20,324 nt of DNA, taken from positions 1 through 20,324 of the forward strand of contig JAGCJE010000249.1 of the NCBI GenBank assembly GCA_017648225.1, given 5' to 3'. Made by a program: the position numbers and the translations under genes. Below the pieces are notes generated by a model. It made no database searches. It was not told the DNA's origin and worked only from the letters and a program-made list of their open reading frames with translations. This stretch comes from Kiritimatiellia bacterium. GTDB taxonomy: Bacteria > Verrucomicrobiota > Kiritimatiellia > RFP12 > UBA1067. Positions within the stretch are counted from its first letter, which is position 1, and the number at the start of each line of letters is the position of its first letter. Below, in pieces: positions 7,870 through 15,420 of this stretch.

Positions 7870-8844
7870 ATGATAGAAAACGAGGAAATACCCGAAGCCA
7901 AGGCGATTCCGATTCCGCCGAATCCGTCTCCCGTGGCACTTTACGGCAACCAGGACGCAATGGACGATTTTCCTGTTCTTAAGGCGTTTCAGCAATATGT
8001 CGATTCCGAACAGGCAAAAGCCCACAAGCGTCTGATGACCGTCTGCGCATTTTTTACGATTCTGATTTTCTTTATTATCGGCGTCTTTATTTTCGTCGTA
8101 ATGAATATCCGCAGCAATCAGAATATGCCCAATCCGGCCGCCGATCTTCAGCGTCAATTGATGGAGCAGACCTCAAAGATGAACGAGCAGCTTATCGAGC
8201 AGCTGACCGCGAAACGGAACGTTCAGCCCCCCTCTCCTGCCGCGTCTGTTGTCGTTGTCGGCGATAACGGCAAGGACAAAGCACTCGCCGGAACTCTCTC
8301 CGCCAAGGAGCGTGAGCTTGCCGAACGGGAATCGGAGCTCAAAAAACGCGAATTGGAAAACGCAAGGAGGGAACTCGAGGAACGTGAAAAGGCACTTAAA
8401 GAACGTGAAGAAAACTTAAAGAGCGACGAAGAGGCGAAGTCGGCCAGGAAAGAGGAAGACGACGCCAAAAGGAAAAGAGAAAAAGAGGTTCTCGATCATC
8501 GTCGGAGGCTCTACCCCGAGTACTTTGATGAAAACGGTAAAGAACACGCGACTCCCGTTGCCAAGAAAGCTCCGGAGACCGATCCTCGCGACGCTGAAAT
8601 TGAACGCCTGAGAAAAGAAAATGAAATCGTCAGGCTTAAAGCGGAATTGGAGCGTGTGAAACGCGAAAAAGAAAGTATGGAGAAAGCGAAGCCGGCGCCT
8701 AAGAACGAGGATGCCGACATCGATGAGCTTGATAAACTACTGGAAAGCTCTGGCGTCTACGGTGGTCAGAAAAAATCCGACCCCCTTCCCGATGTTCTGA
8801 ACATCGACATAGGGGGCGGGGATTGGAGCATTCCTCTGGAATGA
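7870..8844 (+). CDS. single-pass membrane protein with long charged coiled coil, function unknown
   Basis: I recognise no family. The 324 residues divide into four parts. Residues 1-55 are a proline-containing N-terminus (IPIPPNPSPVALYG). Residues 57-79 are one strongly hydrophobic transmembrane helix (a run of Phe, Ile and Val ending VVMNI) flanked by HKR before and R after. Residues about 143-212 and 239-275 are Glu/Lys/Arg-rich heptad-like segments such as ELAERESELKKREL, predicted to be coiled coil. The C-terminus is VLNIDIGGGDWSIPLE, which may be a binding tail. There is no cleavable signal. With basic residues just before the helix, the N-terminus is probably cytoplasmic and the coiled coil lies outside the inner membrane, though flanking charges are not decisive. 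The start has a GGAAGG site. It is the last plus-strand gene, and its stop lies 5 bases from the stop of the convergent peptidase gene. A scaffold or envelope-tethering role is inference only. Confidence 0.75.
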   Translation: MIENEEIPEAKAIPIPPNPSPVALYGNQDAMDDFPVLKAFQQYVDSEQAKAHKRLMTVCAFFTILIFFIIGVFIFVVMNIRSNQNMPNPAADLQRQLMEQTSKMNEQLIEQLTAKRNVQPPSPAASVVVVGDNGKDKALAGTLSAKERELAERESELKKRELENARRELEEREKALKEREENLKSDEEAKSARKEEDDAKRKREKEVLDHRRRLYPEYFDENGKEHATPVAKKAPETDPRDAEIERLRKENEIVRLKAELERVKREKESMEKAKPAPKNEDADIDELDKLLESSGVYGGQKKSDPLPDVLNIDIGGGDWSIPLE

Positions 8845-8849
8845 TCCGA

Positions 8850-8883
8850 TTACCTGTTTTTTTCTAAAAACTTAATCAGGTAA
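8850..8883. repeat. inverted repeat at the convergent gene junction, possible weak terminator
   Basis: TTACCTG (8850-8856) pairs perfectly with CAGGTAA (8877-8883), and the 20-base loop contains T-rich and A-rich tracts that can pair further. It covers the last codons of the minus-strand peptidase gene and starts 5 bases after the plus-strand stop. A role in ending plus-strand transcription is possible, but no U-tract follows the closing arm. Confidence 0.35.
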
Positions 8884-9989
8884 CGTTCCATCTCTTCAAG
8901 ACTGGAGATGGATTTGTATTCGTCGACGGCATGAGCGCCGCCGCCCTTCGCACCTATAAGAGCGATCGGAACATTGCAGCTTACAAACCAGCGAGCGTCG
9001 GTCGCGGCGACCATGCGGCTGAAAGAAATTTCCGCGGAACACTCATCTTCAATCGTTTTGCGAAGTGATTCCATAAGAGGGTGCTTCGGATCGGTGTTTA
9101 CGGGCGGAGAGTAACGAATCAGCTCGACTTCACAACCTGTCGCTACTTCCTTGGCGAGTTTGACGAGTTCATCGGTAGCGCCGGGATTGACGCTTCTCAA
9201 ATTAAGAATAAGATCCATTTCAGCCGGGATAAGGTTTAAAGCGCCGCTATCAGCCTTAATGTAAGTGGGCACCATAACGTCTGACCATTTGTCTTCGGGC
9301 AACGGATGACGCTTGTCCCATATTTCACGGATTTTCGCGTATGCGAGAGCAACCTTCGTTATGGAATCGTCACAAGTCCAGGGACGCGACGAGTGACCGC
9401 TGCGGCCCTTGGCGCTTACTTTTACATAAGTCTGACCCTTATGGGCATACCCTACGGATCTTGCACGGGCATCTACTACAATGGCCATTTTATTGGGCTT
9501 ATAGCCCTTCTCTTCAACCATCCAGCGCGTTCCCGCTCCACCGATTTCTTCATCAGGACCGAAAATGCAACCTACAGAAAAGCCCTTTCCCACAAGTTTG
9601 CACAAAATTTCGACGATCGACGCGGCATTGCCTTTACAGTCGCTTGTTCCGCGTCCTTCTACGCGATCGCCGTTGCGTACAAGTTTGAAATGACCCGGCT
9701 TGCCAGCAGGCACAACATCGAGATGGACGGAAAAGACGAAATCGTGACACTTTCCCGGGGTTGTCGCGGCATAAAGAATCTCACGACCGTCGGGAGCAGT
9801 TTCAATTACGCAGTGAACTCCGCGCTTAACGAGATAATCGCGCGTGAAGCGCATCGAGCGGTTGACCTCCTTGATATCGGCAGATACGCTTGGAATTGCG
9901 ATAAGATCCGAAAGATATTCCAGATCGAGCGCATTGACCGCAAATGAAGAAGAAACGAGACTTGCGGCTATAATGGTTTTAATATTCAT
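8850..9989 (-). CDS. exported M20-family metallopeptidase (ArgE/DapE/carboxypeptidase-like)
   Basis: This 379-residue protein belongs to the M20 di-zinc amidohydrolases. Metal and catalytic motifs are all present: SVHLDVVPAG (His89, Asp91), GRGTSDCKG (Asp117 bridging), GPDEEIGG (catalytic Glu147 and ligand Glu148), VVDAR (Asp172) and GGGAHAVDEY (His353). The dimer-domain motif GRSGHSSRPW is visible too. Unlike biosynthetic ArgE and DapE, it begins with a signal peptide (MNIKTIIAASLVSSSFAVNA, cleavage expected after residue 20), so it probably works in the periplasm or outside as a peptidase or deacylase. ATG 9989 has no clear ribosome site. A four-codon upstream frame (ATG at 10000) ends in a TGA overlapping this ATG. 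It has its own -10 box and follows ribD on the same strand. The substrate is unknown. Confidence 0.88.
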   Translation of the reverse strand: MNIKTIIAASLVSSSFAVNALDLEYLSDLIAIPSVSADIKEVNRSMRFTRDYLVKRGVHCVIETAPDGREILYAATTPGKCHDFVFSVHLDVVPAGKPGHFKLVRNGDRVEGRGTSDCKGNAASIVEILCKLVGKGFSVGCIFGPDEEIGGAGTRWMVEEKGYKPNKMAIVVDARARSVGYAHKGQTYVKVSAKGRSGHSSRPWTCDDSITKVALAYAKIREIWDKRHPLPEDKWSDVMVPTYIKADSGALNLIPAEMDLILNLRSVNPGATDELVKLAKEVATGCEVELIRYSPPVNTDPKHPLMESLRKTIEDECSAEISFSRMVAATDARWFVSCNVPIALIGAKGGGAHAVDEYKSISSLEEMERYLIKFLEKNR

Positions 9990-10036
9990 AATGATGTCAT
10001 GGGATAATGATTGATGTTGCCAATTGAATAGCGGTT

Positions 10037-10045
10037 ATTATACCA
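10037..10045 (-). promoter_or_regulatory. extended -10 promoter of the M20 peptidase gene
   Basis: On the minus strand this reads TGGTATAAT, a perfect extended -10 box, in the 82-base gap between ribD and the peptidase gene. It predicts a leader of about 40 bases. No convincing -35 is seen. Confidence 0.6.
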
Positions 10046-10071
10046 AAATCGGCTTTAAAGACGCCAACGTT

Positions 10072-11079
10072 TTATACTCGGTCAAGACGCGCTCTGAAAA
10101 ACATGTCGCCTTCGACAGGGAAACACTTCTCGGAAATCGCTGAAGCGCGAACAGCCTTTGATATGGGCCTATTGCCTATAACGACCGGCGCAAGCACCGT
10201 CAACCATTCGTCGACAAGATCCGCATCCGCCAACGAGCGGGCAAGAGTAAGCCCCCCCTCGCAGAGAATGCTGGTAAAGCCCATTTTGCCGAGCTCGACA
10301 ACGGCTTTTTCAGCGTCGTTGAAAACGTAAGTCGCGTTTTTTCCGTCGGTAAAAATCTGTGCGCCCTTCGGCAGCCGTCCGCTTCTGGAAACGACAACCC
10401 TGACAAGATCCTTATTAGGGCGGACTCTCGCTAAAAGCGACGGATCGTCTTTCCTTACCGTTTCGGCGCCGACCATTATCGCGTCGACTTTTTCGCGCAT
10501 CCTGTTGGTTAGCCTGCGGGAAGAGGAATTGCTGATCCAATTCGCCGAACCCATGTTGTCGCAGATTCTTCCGTCAAGCGACATTGCAATTTTCACGGTT
10601 ACGTAAGGAAGTCCCGTCAGCACATGTTTGCGGAAACACTTTATAAGATCTTCACATTCCTTTATCAGCGTCTTGTTTCCCTTATATTGCTCACAAACTA
10701 TGCCGCGTTTCTTCAAGACACGCTTGGCCTTGCCGCGATTCGCGGGATTCGGATCCGAGGTGACGTAAACGACACGGGAAATTCCGGCTGCGGCTATCGC
10801 ATCGGTACATGCGCCGACCCGTCCGACTTTCGAACATGGCTCAAGGGTCACATAAATTGTCGCGCCTGAAAGTAAAGATGATTCCGACCTGTTTCTCTTA
10901 CGGGCGTTTTTTATGGCGGCGACTTCAGCATGATCGCCGCCTGCTTTCTTATGCCACCCTTCGCCGATGATCGCACCGTTCTTTACGATAACGGCGCCCA
11001 CGGCCGGATTTGGTCGCGTATGCCCTAAACCCCGCTCCGCCAGTTCGATCGCACGTTGAATATAACAATCTTCACACAC
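10072..11079 (-). CDS. ribD: bifunctional riboflavin deaminase-reductase
   Basis: RibD carries out two consecutive steps of riboflavin synthesis: deamination of the diaminopyrimidine ring and NADPH-dependent reduction of the ribose side chain. The 335 residues show both domains. The N-terminal deaminase has HAEV (His50, Glu52) and EPCSKVGRVGAC (Cys82, Cys91), the zinc ligands and proton shuttle. The C-terminal reductase starts at PYVTVKIAMSLDGRI and contains VDAIMVGAETVRKDDPSL and ILCEGG. Both domains look intact. The GTG start at 11079 is supported by AGGTGA 8 bases upstream and by the normal N-terminus (CEDCYIQRAIELAERG). The M16 protease gene ends 32 bases upstream, so read-through transcription is likely. 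No other riboflavin gene or FMN riboswitch lies nearby. Confidence 0.95.
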   Translation of the reverse strand: MCEDCYIQRAIELAERGLGHTRPNPAVGAVIVKNGAIIGEGWHKKAGGDHAEVAAIKNARKRNRSESSLLSGATIYVTLEPCSKVGRVGACTDAIAAAGISRVVYVTSDPNPANRGKAKRVLKKRGIVCEQYKGNKTLIKECEDLIKCFRKHVLTGLPYVTVKIAMSLDGRICDNMGSANWISNSSSRRLTNRMREKVDAIMVGAETVRKDDPSLLARVRPNKDLVRVVVSRSGRLPKGAQIFTDGKNATYVFNDAEKAVVELGKMGFTSILCEGGLTLARSLADADLVDEWLTVLAPVVIGNRPISKAVRASAISEKCFPVEGDMFFRARLDRV

Positions 11080-11111
11080 TTCTCAAATCACCTATAATGA
11101 TCAAAATTATT

Positions 11112-12356
11112 TTATTCCTTGATTTTAGGAACAACACGGCTATAGCCTCTGTTCGCGGGATCAAAAATGGCCTCGGCAACTTCAAGAACATCGGCGGCCG
11201 AAACGGCTTTGACGGCTTCAACCTGTTCTTCCGTCGTCATGAGTCTTCCGTACGAAAGAAGCGTGGAACCGTAAAAGAAAAGTTTTGAAACGACACGCTC
11301 ATGGGAGAGTCTGAAGTTTCCGAGCATAAACTCCTTGATGCGTTTAAGTTCGGAGGCGGAAACTTTTTTAGAGCGGATCTTGTCGATTTCCTTTTCAATC
11401 GTTTTGACCGCCAGAGCTTCTTTCGACGGATCGACGCCCGCAGTCACGGTGAACATACCCGCGTCGGTGAAAAATTGCATTCGAGACGAGATGTCGTAAC
11501 TGAGACCCCTTTTCTCTCTGACTTCCTGAAAGAGGCGGCTCGACATCCCCTTTCCCATAACGGCGTCCAAGACGCTCGCCGCGTATTTGCGTTTATCGTT
11601 AATCCCGAACGTTCTGTACCCCAGCGCAAGCTGTGTCTGCTGAACGTCTTTAGCGGCCGTAACTTCACGGACCGGAGCGATAGAAAAATCAACACCCTTT
11701 ACGTTCTTAAAACCGCTCGCCGTACGACGGCATTCGGCGATATGACGTGTAATTTCTTCGAGTGCCTTATCTTCGTCAAAACGACCTACGACGACGGCAA
11801 CCGTTTTTGAGGGCGCGTAATGCGACGCGATATAACGACGTAAATCATCGCACTTAAGAGGGATGAGCGATTTCGCAGATCCCGCCACACTCGCGCCGAG
11901 ACGGTTCTTTGGAAAGAGCGCGCGCTGAAGATTCTCGAAAGCGACAGCGTCCGGCTCGTCGGAATACATCTTTATCTCTTCTAAAACCACACGCTTTTCG
12001 CGTTCAAATTCATCATCTGGTATGGTGGCGTTGAGATACATATCGAAGATTATATCCATCGCCTCGTTGAGATATTCGTACGGCATATGCGCGTAATAGC
12101 ACGTCGACTCTTCACCCGTACAGGCGTTGAAATTTCCTCCGCGACCTTCAATCGCACGCGTGATGTCTATCGGCTTTCTCGAGGGAGTCCCTTTAAAAAG
12201 CATGTGTTCGATAAAATGGGAAATACCGGCCGTCTTCTCCGTTTCGTGACGCGAACCGGAAGCGATAAAGAGACCGAAAGCAACGCTTTCGGCTTCACAG
12301 GGAACGAGCACAACTTTAAGACCGTTTTTAAAAACATGCAAACGAGGTTTATTCAT
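11112..12356 (-). CDS. M16-family zinc protease (processing-peptidase-like)
   Basis: This 414-residue protein is a compact M16B zinc peptidase, related to mitochondrial processing peptidase and Bacillus MlpA/YmxG-type enzymes. The inverted zinc motif HFIEH is at His47-Glu50-His51, and the third ligand is expected in VLEEIKMYSDEP (Glu126/127), about 76 residues on. Residues NFNACTGEESTCYYAHMP and GMSSRLFQEVREKRGLSYDI (the substrate-side motif in the second half) are also typical. There is no signal peptide, so it is likely cytoplasmic or acts on peptides there. The start is 3 bases after the hisA stop without a clear ribosome site, which implies cotranslation with the histidine genes although the functions are unrelated. 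M16B proteins often work in active/inactive pairs; no partner is seen here and this copy has all active-site residues. Confidence 0.92.
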   Translation of the reverse strand: MNKPRLHVFKNGLKVVLVPCEAESVAFGLFIASGSRHETEKTAGISHFIEHMLFKGTPSRKPIDITRAIEGRGGNFNACTGEESTCYYAHMPYEYLNEAMDIIFDMYLNATIPDDEFEREKRVVLEEIKMYSDEPDAVAFENLQRALFPKNRLGASVAGSAKSLIPLKCDDLRRYIASHYAPSKTVAVVVGRFDEDKALEEITRHIAECRRTASGFKNVKGVDFSIAPVREVTAAKDVQQTQLALGYRTFGINDKRKYAASVLDAVMGKGMSSRLFQEVREKRGLSYDISSRMQFFTDAGMFTVTAGVDPSKEALAVKTIEKEIDKIRSKKVSASELKRIKEFMLGNFRLSHERVVSKLFFYGSTLLSYGRLMTTEEQVEAVKAVSAADVLEVAEAIFDPANRGYSRVVPKIKE

Positions 12357-12359
12357 CTT

Positions 12360-13085
12360 TTAAAGTGCCGCGATATTCATTTCTTTAAGAGTGGTGCGCT
12401 CGTCATAGAGAGCTTTTCCAACGATTGCAGCGCGGAGATTGGGTCGCTCAAGCGCCTTTAAGTTCGCTACATCGTAAGGAGAGCTGACACCGCCCGAAGC
12501 TGTGATGTCGCACGTGGGAGCTGCATCGCAGATCGCCGCCATCTGGGTAAGATTAGGGCCTCCGAGCATTCCATCTGTCGCCGTATCGGTATAGATGATC
12601 GTTTTTACACCCATCTTGGCCACGGCGCTTGCAAGATCGACCGCTTTGACGTCGGTCGTCGTGACCCAGCCCTTTGTCTGGACAAGGCCGTCGCGCGCAT
12701 CGATGCCGACGGCGATTTTATCGCCGTAACATTCCACCGCGGAAAGAAGAAACTCGGGATCTTCCAGCGCCGCCGAACCGATGATTGCCCGCGCGGCTCC
12801 AGCTTCGATTACGGCGCGCAGAGCCTCAGGAGTTCTAAGGCCGCCGCCCACCTCGACAGGACCGCCGAACGCCTTGATGATTCTCGCGATCACTTCGGCA
12901 TGGCGAGGTTCGCCGTCAAACGCGCCGTCGAGATCGACGACGTGAAGTTCGCGACCTCCCTGCTCCGCCCAGTCGCGGGCCTGGGCCGCCGGATCGTTTC
13001 CGTAGACGGTTACGTCGTCGGCGCGACCCTGGCGGAGACGGACGCACATTCCGCCTTTTAAATCGATGGCGGGAAGTATTATCAT
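12360..13085 (-). CDS. hisA: phosphoribosylformimino-AICAR phosphate isomerase
   Basis: HisA catalyses the Amadori rearrangement of ProFAR to PRFAR, the fourth step of histidine synthesis. The 241-residue TIM barrel shows the expected N-terminus ILPAIDLKGG with catalytic Asp8, VEVGGGLRTPEAL (78-89) and GIDARDG (127-133) with Asp129. It also shows the phosphate-binding GGPNL after YTDTATDGML (second catalytic Asp, near 171) and ASGGVSSPYDV. Length is normal. The ATG overlaps the hisB stop by 4 bases, and a GGGGG-rich stretch just upstream may serve as ribosome site. hisH, which often lies between hisB and hisA, is absent, and hisF is not in the window. Confidence 0.96.
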   Translation of the reverse strand: MIILPAIDLKGGMCVRLRQGRADDVTVYGNDPAAQARDWAEQGGRELHVVDLDGAFDGEPRHAEVIARIIKAFGGPVEVGGGLRTPEALRAVIEAGAARAIIGSAALEDPEFLLSAVECYGDKIAVGIDARDGLVQTKGWVTTTDVKAVDLASAVAKMGVKTIIYTDTATDGMLGGPNLTQMAAICDAAPTCDITASGGVSSPYDVANLKALERPNLRAAIVGKALYDERTTLKEMNIAAL

Positions 13086-13678
13086 ATAACCCCCTTCGAT
13101 GAAGGTACACCCTTTTCGGCGGGATCAAACGCCTTAGCCGCGCGAAGAGCGCGTGCAAAACTTTTGAAAAAGCCCTCGCATACGTGATGAGCCTCGTCGC
13201 CGTAGATCTGGCGAAGATGAATGTTCAATCGGCCCTCGACGCTGAGCGCGCGGAAAAACTCCTCAACGAGCTTTACCTCGAAATCTCTGACCATCATATG
13301 CTTCATCGGCGAGACCATAACGATGAACGGGCGGCCTCCCAGATCGATGGAAGTTTCGCAGAGAGCCTCGTCCATGGGAATGGACGCGAAACCGTATCTG
13401 ACAATACCGCGGCGGTCGCCGAGAGCCTCATTAAGGGCCTTGCCGAGCACGAGTCCGACATCCTCGACGGTGTGGTGGTAATCGACGTCGATGTCGCCTT
13501 CCGCCTTGACCGAAAGGTCGACAAGCGCATGCTTTTTGAAAAGTTCAAGCATGTGGTTGAAAAATCCGATGCCCGTATCGATCACACCTTCGCCCGAACC
13601 GTCGAGATTGAGCTCGAGTTTTATCCTGGTTTCTTTAGTGTTGCGTTCTACCGCCGATTTTCTGATAGATGGTTCCAT
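13082..13678 (-). CDS. hisB: imidazoleglycerol-phosphate dehydratase
   Basis: HisB (monofunctional form) dehydrates imidazoleglycerol phosphate to imidazole acetol phosphate in histidine synthesis. The 198 residues carry the family signatures DTGIGFFNHMLELF (34-47), DVDYHHTVEDVGLVLG (64-79) and, near the C-terminus, HHVCEGFFKSFARALR; the histidines and glutamates of these motifs bind the manganese ions. The phosphatase domain of the E. coli fusion is absent. ATG 13678 has no Shine-Dalgarno sequence, and a perfect TGATATAAT box lies 9 bases before it, which suggests a leaderless mRNA. The stop overlaps hisA by 4 bases. ilvD ends only 22 bases upstream on the same strand, so the gene may also be read from the ilvD promoter. 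Confidence 0.96.
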   Translation of the reverse strand: MEPSIRKSAVERNTKETRIKLELNLDGSGEGVIDTGIGFFNHMLELFKKHALVDLSVKAEGDIDVDYHHTVEDVGLVLGKALNEALGDRRGIVRYGFASIPMDEALCETSIDLGGRPFIVMVSPMKHMMVRDFEVKLVEEFFRALSVEGRLNIHLRQIYGDEAHHVCEGFFKSFARALRAAKAFDPAEKGVPSSKGVI

Positions 13679-13681
13679 ATC

Positions 13682-13696
13682 TGATATATTATATCA
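13682..13696 (-). promoter_or_regulatory. hisB extended -10 promoter inside a perfect 15-base palindrome
   Basis: The minus strand reads TGATATAATATATCA. TGATATAAT (13696-13688) is a perfect extended -10 box, and the whole 15 bases form an exact inverted repeat of 7-base arms around one central base. The hexamer ends 9 bases before the hisB ATG. The symmetry may be chance in AT-rich DNA or may mark an operator. Confidence 0.55.
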
Positions 13697-13700
13697 TATT

Positions 13701-15392
13701 TTAGGCTTTCAGGCTCGCGCCCGTAGAAGCGTTGCCGACGAAGTGCTGATAGCGTCCGAGCCAGCCGTCCTTGATGCGCGGCATCCACTTCTTGGCGTTC
13801 TTGGCGCGCTTGGCGATTTCAGCCTTCGTGAGATTCGCGTTGATTGCGCGCTTGGGAATGTCGATCGTAATCTCGTCTCCGTTTTTAAGTAGGCCGATAA
13901 GGCCGCCCTCTGCCGCCTCGGGCGAGACGTGGCCGACGCAGGCGCCGTGGGTAGCTCCAGAGAAGCGCCCGTCCGTAATAAGCGCCACGGATTCGCCGAG
14001 CCCCTGACCGATGATGTAAGATGTCGGAGCGAGCATTTCCTGCATACCGGGACCGCCCTTCGGGCCTTCATAACGGATGACGACGACATGACCGGGCTTG
14101 ACCTTGCCGCCCAGGATACCGGCGCACGCCTCTTCCTGGCTGTCGAAGCAGATTGCCTTTCCGGTAAATTTCATCATCGACGGGGCGACGCCGCCCTTCT
14201 TGACGACGGAACCCATTTCGGCGAGATTGCCCCAGAGAACGGCGAGACCACCGTCTTTGGAATATGCGTTCTCGACCGTGCGGATCACATCGTCGTCGGT
14301 GATTTTTGCGGCCTTTATCTGAGCGCCGAGCTTCTTACCGGAAACGGTCGGGGTATCGAGATGGAGATAGAGGGATTTTTTCGCGCTCTTCGCGAAATCG
14401 GCGATGCGCTTCATAACGGCCATGATCCCGCCCGCGCGGTCGACATCGGCGACATGATAGTGACCGGAAGGCGCGACCTTGCAGACGTACGGCGTAACGA
14501 CCGAAATCTCGTTCATGCGCTTGAGCGAATACTCAACGCCCGCCTCGCGCGCGATGGCGAGAGTGTGAAGAACGGTGTTGGTGGAGCCGCCCATCGCCAT
14601 ATCGAGAGTAAGAGCGTTGTCGAGAGAATCGCGCGTGATGAGATCCTTAGGCAGCGGAGCGCCCTTCCTGGCCATCGCGACGATGCGCTTTGCGGCGGCG
14701 CGGTAAAGATCCTGACGCTTCAGATCTATCGCGAGAACGGTTCCGTTTCCGGGAAGCGCAAGACCGAGCGCCTCGTAAAGGCAGTTCATCGAATTCGCGG
14801 TGAACATGCCGGAGCAGCTGCCGCAGCCGGGGCAGCTCGTCTCTTCGACCTTCTCAAGTTCCTTTGCGGAAATCTTACCGACCGATTCGGCTCCGACGGC
14901 TTCAAAGACGGAATTGAGATCTGTATCGGCGCCCGTCTTCGGATGCTTACCGGGAGCCATCGGGCCTCCGGAGGCGAATATCGTCGGAATATTGACGCGC
15001 AGAGCACCGATAAGCATTCCGGGAACAATCTTATCGCAGTTAGGAACGCAGATCATCGCATCGAAGCAATGCGCTCTGGCAACGGACTCGACGGAGTCGG
15101 CGATAAGCTCGCGCGAGGGGAGCGAATATTTCATCCCCGAGTGGCCCATCGCGATACCGTCGCATACGGCGATCGTGTTAAACTCCATAGCGACGCCGCC
15201 GGCCTCCTCGATGCACTTTTTGAGGAACGCGCCGACCTTGTTGAGATGGCAGTGTCCGGGAACGAAACTTTCGTAGCTGTTGCAGATTCCGATGAAGGGC
15301 TTTTTCATATCGCCGCGCTTCATTCCAGTAGCGAACAGAAGACTTCTGTGGGGTGCGCGTTCATTACCCTTTTTGACCTGATCGGATGTCAT
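13701..15392 (-). CDS. ilvD: dihydroxy-acid dehydratase
   Basis: IlvD dehydrates 2,3-dihydroxy-isovalerate and 2,3-dihydroxy-methylvalerate, the third common step of valine and isoleucine synthesis, using an iron-sulphur cluster. The 563 residues show NSYESFVPGHCHLNKVG (38-54), CDGIAMGHSGMKYSLPSRE (77-95), ICVPNCDKIVPGM (114-126, cluster cysteine 119) and SCPGCGSCSGMFTANSMNCL (186-205). Near the C-terminus are YEGPKGGPGMQEML and LITDGRFSG. The FVPGH form resembles E. coli IlvD rather than the PCN form of plant-type enzymes, but the cluster type cannot be settled by reading. The start ATG at 15392 has AAAAGGA 8 bases upstream. It has a dedicated promoter and no other ilv gene beside it. Lysine codons are mostly AAG, suggesting good expression. 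Confidence 0.97.
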   Translation of the reverse strand: MTSDQVKKGNERAPHRSLLFATGMKRGDMKKPFIGICNSYESFVPGHCHLNKVGAFLKKCIEEAGGVAMEFNTIAVCDGIAMGHSGMKYSLPSRELIADSVESVARAHCFDAMICVPNCDKIVPGMLIGALRVNIPTIFASGGPMAPGKHPKTGADTDLNSVFEAVGAESVGKISAKELEKVEETSCPGCGSCSGMFTANSMNCLYEALGLALPGNGTVLAIDLKRQDLYRAAAKRIVAMARKGAPLPKDLITRDSLDNALTLDMAMGGSTNTVLHTLAIAREAGVEYSLKRMNEISVVTPYVCKVAPSGHYHVADVDRAGGIMAVMKRIADFAKSAKKSLYLHLDTPTVSGKKLGAQIKAAKITDDDVIRTVENAYSKDGGLAVLWGNLAEMGSVVKKGGVAPSMMKFTGKAICFDSQEEACAGILGGKVKPGHVVVIRYEGPKGGPGMQEMLAPTSYIIGQGLGESVALITDGRFSGATHGACVGHVSPEAAEGGLIGLLKNGDEITIDIPKRAINANLTKAEIAKRAKNAKKWMPRIKDGWLGRYQHFVGNASTGASLKA

Positions 15393-15420
15393 AAAAATAT
15401 TCCTTTTAACGATTTCTTTT

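Noticed and set aside
8845..8884. Chromosome dimer resolution (dif) site at the convergent junction
   Set aside because: The inverted repeat has 7-base arms with a 20-base spacer, unlike the 28-base dif layout of two 11-base arms around 6 bases.
9969..9974. TATAAT on the plus strand inside the M20 gene
   Set aside because: It arises from the signal-peptide codons and points antisense, with no gene to drive.
11093..11098. TATAAT on the plus strand between ribD and the M16 gene
   Set aside because: It faces into the antisense side of the M16 gene. Both neighbours are on the minus strand, so no target is evident.
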